From: Tangfeifania sp.
GTDB lineage: Bacteria; Bacteroidota; Bacteroidia; Bacteroidales; Prolixibacteraceae
Length of the DNA: 20,111 nucleotides
Assembly (NCBI GenBank): GCA_018400515.1
Contig: JAGYMR010000025.1
Coordinates: forward strand, 1-20,111
Direction: 5' to 3'
The position numbers and the translations under genes were made by a program. The first letter of the stretch is position 1. Each line of letters begins with the position of its first letter. Below the pieces are notes generated by a model. The model was not told the origin of the DNA and did not search any database. It was given only the letters and a program-made list of their open reading frames with translations. Below, piece by piece: positions 15,087 to 20,111 of this stretch.

Positions 15087-15644
15087 ATGGAGAAACAGAT
15101 TGCCGTTCATCTGGCAGATGGATTCGAAGAAACGGAAGCGATAAGCATCATTGATGTATTGCGAAGAGCAGGCCTCCGTGTGCGGGTTGTCTCCGTCACC
15201 GACAAAAGAGAGGTGACCGGATCGCACCAGATCAAAATATCAGCCGATGCCCTTTTCGAAGAAGTGGATTACAATGCGGTTGACATGATTATTTTGCCGG
15301 GAGGAATGCCGGGGGCGAAAAATCTGAAAGCCCATTCCGGGCTTGGGGAAAAAATCCTGGAATTCAACGAAAAAGGCAAACTTCTGGGGGCTATTTGTGC
15401 CGCGCCCATTGTTTTTGGTAATCTGGGCATTCTTGAAGGCAAAAAAGCCACCTGTTTTCCCGGATTTGAAGCCGAAGTGAAGGGAGCAGAACTGACCGGC
15501 GAGCCGGTTGAAAAAGACGGTCAGATCATCACCGGAAAAGGAGTCGGTGTTGCCCTTCACTTTGCCTTAAAGATTGTCGCAATCTTCAAAGGAGAAAAAG
15601 CAGCAGGGGATCTGGCCGAAAAAATGGTCGTCCCGTCCCCTTGA
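15087..15644 (+). CDS. DJ-1/PfpI family protein
   Basis: 185 residues, one flavodoxin-like alpha/beta DJ-1 domain spanning the whole protein. The nucleophile-elbow cysteine is C104 in GAICAAP, equivalent to human DJ-1 C106. The conserved glutamate that tunes it is E17 in GFEETEA, equivalent to E18. LPGGMPGAKNL (70-80) forms the usual glycine-rich loop, and the C-terminal part carries ITGKGVGVALHFALKIV. Members act as protein or metabolite deglycases/glyoxalases, redox-responsive chaperones or amidases, and sequence alone does not decide which. It is cytoplasmic, with no signal peptide. It is convergent with purL (19 bases between stops). It has its own weak promoter, so co-expression with the upstream sigma factor would depend on read-through. 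Confidence 0.92.
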   Translation: MEKQIAVHLADGFEETEAISIIDVLRRAGLRVRVVSVTDKREVTGSHQIKISADALFEEVDYNAVDMIILPGGMPGAKNLKAHSGLGEKILEFNEKGKLLGAICAAPIVFGNLGILEGKKATCFPGFEAEVKGAELTGEPVEKDGQIITGKGVGVALHFALKIVAIFKGEKAAGDLAEKMVVPSP

Positions 15645-15663
15645 TTTCAGGGCAATCACCTTA

Positions 15664-18600
15664 TCAACTGTTGATCCCGGATATCCAATCGCGGGCATTG
15701 ACAAATGCTTTGATCCACGGGGCCAGCACATCTTTCTTCCGTTCTGCGGGATAATGCCCCCACTGCCAGGGAAAGAAGGCCCGTTCGAGGTGCGGCATCA
15801 TAGCCAGGTGGCGTCCGTCCTCTGAGCAAATAGCTGCTGCAGCGTAATGCGATCCGTTGGGATTGGCCGGATAGTGATCGTGGCTGTATTTCACCGGGAT
15901 GTGGTACGACTGCTCATTCAGGGGAAGGTAAAATTTTCCCTCGCCATGGGCCACCCAGATGCCCAGTTTCATCCCTTCCATGTTTCCAAGCATGACCGAG
16001 GTGTTTGGTGTAATGTCCACATTCAGAAAAGCGGATTCGAACTTGCCTGATTCATTGTGCTCCATTTGGGGAGGAGTGCTGTGCCCGGGATAAACCAGTC
16101 CCAGTTCCACCATCAGCTGACAGCCATTGCAAACACCGAGGCTCAGGGTATCTTTCCGCTGATAAAAATTTTCCAGGGCGCTCCGGGCTTTGGCGTTGTA
16201 TTTGAACGCCCCGGCCCATCCTTTGGCCGAACCCAGCACATCCGAATTGGAAAAGCCCCCCACAAAAACGATCATGTTCAGCGCTTCCAGCGTCTCCCGT
16301 CCTGCGATCAGATCGGTCATGTGCACATCTTTAACATCCATGCCGGCGAGGTACATGGCATAAGCCATTTCCCGGTCGCCGTTCACTCCTTTTTCCCGGA
16401 TAATAGCAGCTTTTATGCCTGAAGGTTCCCGGCGGCGGAAGTCAATTCCCAGATCCCCTGGTTTTCCGGTAAACCCTTTAAAGTCATACGCCAGTCCCGG
16501 TTTTTTATAATTTGCAAACCGGGCCAGGGCCCATTCCGGACCGCTTTGCTTCCGGTCGAGCAGGTACGATGTTTTAAACCAAAGATCCCGCAGGCTATCG
16601 ATATCAAAATCGGTTTTCATCCCCGAATGCGATACCCGCAGTTTCCGGTAAGGCACCGGGTAGCCCAGCGAGATGAAGTCCACCCCATTCTCATTCAGTT
16701 GCTTCCGGACTTCCGCATTGTCGGCACACTGAATGATAATTCCCGGATTTTCGCTGAAAAGGATCTTCACCGGATCCGGTTCCTCAAACGCCTCCAGGTC
16801 GATGTACATCCCTCCCTTTTTATTACTGAAACACATCTCCAGGAGGGAAGTGATCAGTCCGCCCGAACCAATATCATGTCCTGCAAGGATCAGCTCCTGT
16901 TCAATCAGTTCCTGAACGGCATTAAAAGCGTTTGCGAATTTTCCGGGATCGGAGACAGCCGGGGCCTCTTTCCCGATTTTATTCAGCGACTGGGCAAAAG
17001 CACTGCCGCCCAGGGCGCGGGGGCCGAAAGAGAAGTCGATGAACAGAAGCTCCTTTGTTTCGTCGTTGACCAGGACCGGTTCCACCACTCTCCGGACATC
17101 CGACACCTCCCCCGAAGCGGAGATAATGACCGTTCCGGGGGCATAGACCACCTCATCCCGGTATTTTTGCGACATCGACATGGAGTCTTTCCCCGTGGGA
17201 ATGTTAATGCCCAGGGCACAGGCAAAGTCACTGGCCGCCTGAACGGCCCGGTAGATGCGGGCATTTTCCCCCGGATTTTTAGCAGGCCACATCCAGTTGG
17301 CACTCAGGGAAACACTGCGGATATGATCGGTCAGCGGTGCCCAGATGATGTTGGTCAGTGCCTCGGCGATGGAGAGAACCGATCCTTTGGAAGCATCGAT
17401 CAGCCCTGCGACCGGGGCATGGCCAATGGAGGTGGCGACCCCGCTTTTTCCCTGGTAATCGAGGGCCATGACTCCCGCGTTGTTCAGGGGAAGCTGGAGT
17501 TCCCCGGCGCCCTGCTGTTTGGCAATCCTGCCCGTCACCGACCGGTCCACCTTGTTGGTCAGCCAGTCCTTGCAGGCAACAGATTCGAGCTGCAAAACAT
17601 TTTCAGTCATATCCTCCGGTGTTGCAGGATCGTAATCCAGTTCATCAAATGCTGTATCCACAGCGGTATCTTCCAGCACCATCCGGGGCGGGTTTCCGAA
17701 CATGTATCCGAGTTGCCAGTCGATCGGTTTCTCACCGGTTTTTGAATTCTCAAAGGTAAACTGCATATCCCCGGTGGCTTCTCCAATCTCGTAGAGCGGT
17801 GCCCGTTCGCGTTTGGCAATCCGCTTCAGCAGGGCAACATGTTCCTGTTTTAATACAAGGCCCATGCGTTCCTGCGACTCGTTGCCAATGATCTCCTTTT
17901 GCGAAAGCGTGGGATCGCCCACCGGCAGTTTAGCGGTATCGATTTTACCGCCCGTGGTTTCCACGAGTTCCGAAAGGCAGTTCAAATGCCCCCCGGCACC
18001 GTGGTCATGAATGGAAATGATGGGATTGTGATCTGATTCGCCCAGGGCACGGATGGCATTGTACACCCTTTTCTGCATTTCAGGGTTGGCCCGCTGAACG
18101 GCATTCAGTTCAATGTGATTCTCAAATTCGCCGGTAGCCACCGAGGATACGGCGCCTCCCCCCATGCCGATGCGGTAATTATCCCCTCCAAGCAGCACGA
18201 TCCGGTCCCCTTTTTCAGGATCATCCTTGAGGCTGTCTCTTTTATTTCCGTAACCGATCCCGCCGGCCAGCATAATCACCTTATCGTATCCAAATTTTTT
18301 AAAAGCCTCAAAATGCTCGAATGTCAGAACAGAGCCGGCAATGAGTGGCTGGCCGAACTTATTGCCAAAATCGCTGGCCCCGTTAGAAGCTTTGATAAGG
18401 ATATCCTCGGGGGTTTGGTAAAGCCATTCCCGCGGCTCCGTGGCCTGTTCCCAGGAACGCCCTGCCTCGGTCCGGGGGTAGGAGGTCATATAAACAGCTG
18501 TTCCGGCAACGGGATAACTGCCCCTTCCCCCGCCCATCCGGTCGCGGATCTCGCCCCCCGTGCCGGTAGAAGCACCATTGAAAGGTTCCACCGTGGTTGG

Positions 18601-19353
18601 AAAGTTATGGGTTTCCGCCTTCAGGGAGAGTACGGTTTCCGTCTCTTTTACCTCAAAAAAATCAGGACGGTCCTGCCTTTTTGGAGCAAACTGCTGCGCC
18701 AATGGCCCCTGAACAAAGGAGCAATTGTCTTTATAGGCCGATACAATTTTGTTGGGATTCTCCTGCGATGTCTTTTTGATCATCTGAAAAAGCGAGGATT
18801 CCATCGCTTTTCCGTCAATGATGAATGTTCCGTTAAATATCTTGTGGCGACAATGTTCCGAGTTCACCTGGGCAAACCCGTAAACCTCACTGTCGGTCAG
18901 CGGCCGCCCCATGGCCTTAGCCACTGAATTGAGGTAATCGATCTCCTCCCTGCTCAGTGCCAGCCCCTCCTCCTCGTTATAGCGCGCAATGTCATCAATC
19001 TCCAGAATGGGATCCGGTTGTTTATCAATAATAAAAAGATCCTGCCCGAGTCCCAGGTACCGGGCCTGCAGCATGGGATCGAATGCCGCGTTTTCATCTT
19101 CCGCCGGGAAAAATGCCTCCATGCGGATAATGCCTTTAAGCCCCATGTTCTGCGTGATCTCCACTGCATTGGTACTCCAGGGGGTGAGCATCTCTTTCCG
19201 GGGACCAATAAACCATCCTTCCAGCTGTTTTTGAGGAAGGTACGCTGCCCCTGAAAACAACCAGGTCAGCTTTTCTTTGTCATCCCCGCTAACCGGAAGA
19301 AGGGCATCCACCGCGATAATGCTTTCGCTTTTCGTTTTAAAAAAATGAATCAT
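15664..19353 (-). CDS. purL: Phosphoribosylformylglycinamidine synthase, single-chain PurL
   Basis: Converts FGAR, glutamine and ATP to FGAM, the fourth step of purine synthesis. At 1229 residues it is the large one-chain form (E. coli about 1295), not the split PurS/PurQ/PurL type. Order: a PurS-like N-terminal domain; the linker/AIRS-like domain with VNSEHCRHKIF; the ATP-binding core with LKAETHNFPTTVEPFNGASTG and GGRGSYPVAGTAVYMT; a second AIRS-like half with NIPTGKDSMSMS and AGHDIGSGGLITSLLEM; and the C-terminal class I glutamine amidotransferase. The glutaminase triad is intact: C1075 in LGVCNGCQ, H1188 and E1190 in MPHLER. The start at 19353 is supported by a TATCTTTG box 45 bases upstream. 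It is convergent with the DJ-1 gene. No purine riboswitch or PurR site was recognised. Confidence 0.97.
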   Translation of the reverse strand: MIHFFKTKSESIIAVDALLPVSGDDKEKLTWLFSGAAYLPQKQLEGWFIGPRKEMLTPWSTNAVEITQNMGLKGIIRMEAFFPAEDENAAFDPMLQARYLGLGQDLFIIDKQPDPILEIDDIARYNEEEGLALSREEIDYLNSVAKAMGRPLTDSEVYGFAQVNSEHCRHKIFNGTFIIDGKAMESSLFQMIKKTSQENPNKIVSAYKDNCSFVQGPLAQQFAPKRQDRPDFFEVKETETVLSLKAETHNFPTTVEPFNGASTGTGGEIRDRMGGGRGSYPVAGTAVYMTSYPRTEAGRSWEQATEPREWLYQTPEDILIKASNGASDFGNKFGQPLIAGSVLTFEHFEAFKKFGYDKVIMLAGGIGYGNKRDSLKDDPEKGDRIVLLGGDNYRIGMGGGAVSSVATGEFENHIELNAVQRANPEMQKRVYNAIRALGESDHNPIISIHDHGAGGHLNCLSELVETTGGKIDTAKLPVGDPTLSQKEIIGNESQERMGLVLKQEHVALLKRIAKRERAPLYEIGEATGDMQFTFENSKTGEKPIDWQLGYMFGNPPRMVLEDTAVDTAFDELDYDPATPEDMTENVLQLESVACKDWLTNKVDRSVTGRIAKQQGAGELQLPLNNAGVMALDYQGKSGVATSIGHAPVAGLIDASKGSVLSIAEALTNIIWAPLTDHIRSVSLSANWMWPAKNPGENARIYRAVQAASDFACALGINIPTGKDSMSMSQKYRDEVVYAPGTVIISASGEVSDVRRVVEPVLVNDETKELLFIDFSFGPRALGGSAFAQSLNKIGKEAPAVSDPGKFANAFNAVQELIEQELILAGHDIGSGGLITSLLEMCFSNKKGGMYIDLEAFEEPDPVKILFSENPGIIIQCADNAEVRKQLNENGVDFISLGYPVPYRKLRVSHSGMKTDFDIDSLRDLWFKTSYLLDRKQSGPEWALARFANYKKPGLAYDFKGFTGKPGDLGIDFRRREPSGIKAAIIREKGVNGDREMAYAMYLAGMDVKDVHMTDLIAGRETLEALNMIVFVGGFSNSDVLGSAKGWAGAFKYNAKARSALENFYQRKDTLSLGVCNGCQLMVELGLVYPGHSTPPQMEHNESGKFESAFLNVDITPNTSVMLGNMEGMKLGIWVAHGEGKFYLPLNEQSYHIPVKYSHDHYPANPNGSHYAAAAICSEDGRHLAMMPHLERAFFPWQWGHYPAERKKDVLAPWIKAFVNARDWISGINS

Positions 19354-19397
19354 TTGGCAGCACGCTTTTGGTAATGAAAGTCTTTTAAATCACGGGA

Positions 19398-19426
19398 CAA
19401 AGATAGGAAATAATCAACCGGAGCAA
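19398..19426 (-). promoter_or_regulatory. Primary-sigma promoter of purL
   Basis: On the minus strand, TTG (19426 to 19424) as -33 and TATCTTTG (19405 to 19398) as a perfect TAnnTTTG -7 box, 18 bases apart. The predicted leader is about 39 bases before the ATG at 19353. Confidence 0.58.
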
Positions 19427-19539
19427 CCCTCAGGGAACCGCAAACCATGATTTGTTTTCAACAAAGCGGTCGTTAAAATGGGAAAATATTTGGCAGAATA
19501 GAAATAAATCCGGTTACTTTGAAGAAAAAGCGAGAAAAC

Positions 19540-19872
19540 ATGTACAGGCATATTTTGTGGGGACTGGTATTGCTGTTTCTGGTAGCCTGCGGCACCGGCC
19601 GGCAGCTCAGGAAAACATTTGAAGGACGCCCCGTGGAGGTGCTCCGGAAGACCTTCGGGGAGCCCGTCACCATTATCGAAAAGGAGCAGGAAAAAATTTA
19701 CATCTTTGAGCGGACCGAAGAACTGAAAAGCACCGAGATCAACCGGGGAGAATTTACACTCGATCCGGTCATCACCCCGAAAGTCACCAAAACCGAACGC
19801 TATTTTTTCACGGTCAGCGGGGGAATCATAACCGATACCCGGTTCGTGGAGGCGTATGAAAGGGAAAAATGA
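19540..19872 (+). CDS. Small putative lipoprotein
   Basis: 110 residues from the ATG at 19540; a TTG seven codons earlier is less likely. The N-terminus MYRHILWGLVLLFLVACG is a type II signal peptide with lipobox LVAC and the lipidated cysteine at residue 17. The mature part is charged: RKTFEGRPVEVLRKTFGEPVTIIEK has the look of a short SmpA/OmlA-like fold, followed by beta-rich IYIFERTEEL and RYFFTVSGGIITDTRFVEAY. Probably a membrane-attached periplasmic or outer-membrane lipoprotein. I do not recognise a named family. It is transcribed toward tRNA-Leu, with 111 bases between, and is divergent from purL. No clear -7 box was found upstream. Confidence 0.75.
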   Translation: MYRHILWGLVLLFLVACGTGRQLRKTFEGRPVEVLRKTFGEPVTIIEKEQEKIYIFERTEELKSTEINRGEFTLDPVITPKVTKTERYFFTVSGGIITDTRFVEAYEREK

Positions 19873-19952
19873 AATTTTGGGAAGGAAAGGGAAAATTCCT
19901 GAATTTTTCGGGCTAAAAGCAAAAAGGTTGTTTCTGTTTCCAGGAAAATTTA

Positions 19953-19960
19953 TAATTTTG
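19953..19960 (+). promoter_or_regulatory. -7 box (TAATTTTG) of tRNA-Leu
   Basis: A perfect TAnnTTTG match 24 bases before the tRNA, with a TTG at 19928-19930 in roughly the -33 position (22-base spacer). Confidence 0.5.
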
Positions 19961-19983
19961 CAGGCACGTTTTTTGAAAACAAT

Positions 19984-20069
19984 GCCCAGGTGGTGGAATT
20001 GGTAGACACGCAAGGTTGAGGGCCTTGTGGGGAATTATCCCCGTGCAAGTTCGAGTCTTGTTCTGGGCA
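19984..20069 (+). tRNA. tRNA-Leu(GAG)
   Basis: 86 bases. The acceptor arm GCCCAGG (19984-19990) pairs with TCTGGGC (20062-20068), with one G-T at the base of the stem, and discriminator A20069 is the leucine identity base. The D-arm contains GGAATTGGTAGACAC. The anticodon stem CAAGG/CCTTG encloses the 7-base loop TTGAGGG with anticodon GAG (20018-20020), reading CUC and CUU. The long variable arm GGGGAATTATCCCC is typical of tRNA-Leu (class II). The T-arm has GTTCGAGT. No 3' CCA is encoded, as is usual in Bacteroidota. Confidence 0.96.
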
Positions 20070-20111
20070 CAAAATATCTGATTATCTTTTACTTATAGTC
20101 AATATCTTACA

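Noticed and set aside
19512..19521. GGTTACTTTG before the lipoprotein gene as a third ECF promoter
   Set aside because: One base differs from the block, and the following sequence holds no AT-rich -10 box before the ATG at 19540.

Overview
The window looks like the chromosome of a Bacteroidota species, probably Bacteroidales/Marinilabiliales-like. The signs are repeated TAnnTTTG-type -7 promoter boxes, a TonB-dependent receptor, an OmpA protein with thrombospondin type 3 repeats, a DUF5606 protein, a one-chain PurL and very weak Shine-Dalgarno signals. No phage, insertion sequence or CRISPR array was seen.

Layout. 1-2178 (+): serine acetyltransferase and a THUMP-type RNA methyltransferase, closely spaced. 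2248-8001: a compact signalling locus, made of a 49-residue double-glycine peptide (-), a divergent envelope-located TPR-CHAT caspase-like protein (+), and a convergent overlapping pair (-) of an ECF-like sigma factor and a membrane-spanning, repeat-built putative anti-sigma factor with a C-terminal TPR. 8002-8351: non-coding, AT-rich and then GC-richer with small palindromes. 8352-14315 (-): ArgS, OmpA/TSP3 porin-like protein, DUF5606 protein and a TonB-dependent receptor. 14428-15644 (+): a second ECF sigma factor and a DJ-1/PfpI protein, separated by a terminator whose tail runs into the next promoter. 15664-19353 (-): PurL. 19540-20069 (+): a small lipoprotein and tRNA-Leu(GAG).

The most interesting part is 2248-8001. 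The peptide gene and the sigma/anti-sigma operon share a 13-base promoter block (GGGTTACCTTTTT). In both, 16 bases separate GGTTACC from an AT-rich AATaTATA-like box. This is what would be expected if the sigma factor drives its own operon and the peptide. The peptide has a textbook double-glycine leader (L at -12, E-8, M-7, V-4, G-2, G-1) followed by a short, acidic, cysteine-free core. The TPR-CHAT protein keeps its His/Cys dyad and is predicted to face the periplasm, as is the TPR of the putative anti-sigma factor. A plausible model, which is inference, is an envelope-sensing circuit in which the CHAT peptidase processes the peptide, the anti-sigma factor or both. It would loosely parallel the TPR-CHAT/Csx30/sigma logic of type III-E CRISPR systems, but without any CRISPR component here. 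The remaining genes are ordinary housekeeping or envelope genes.
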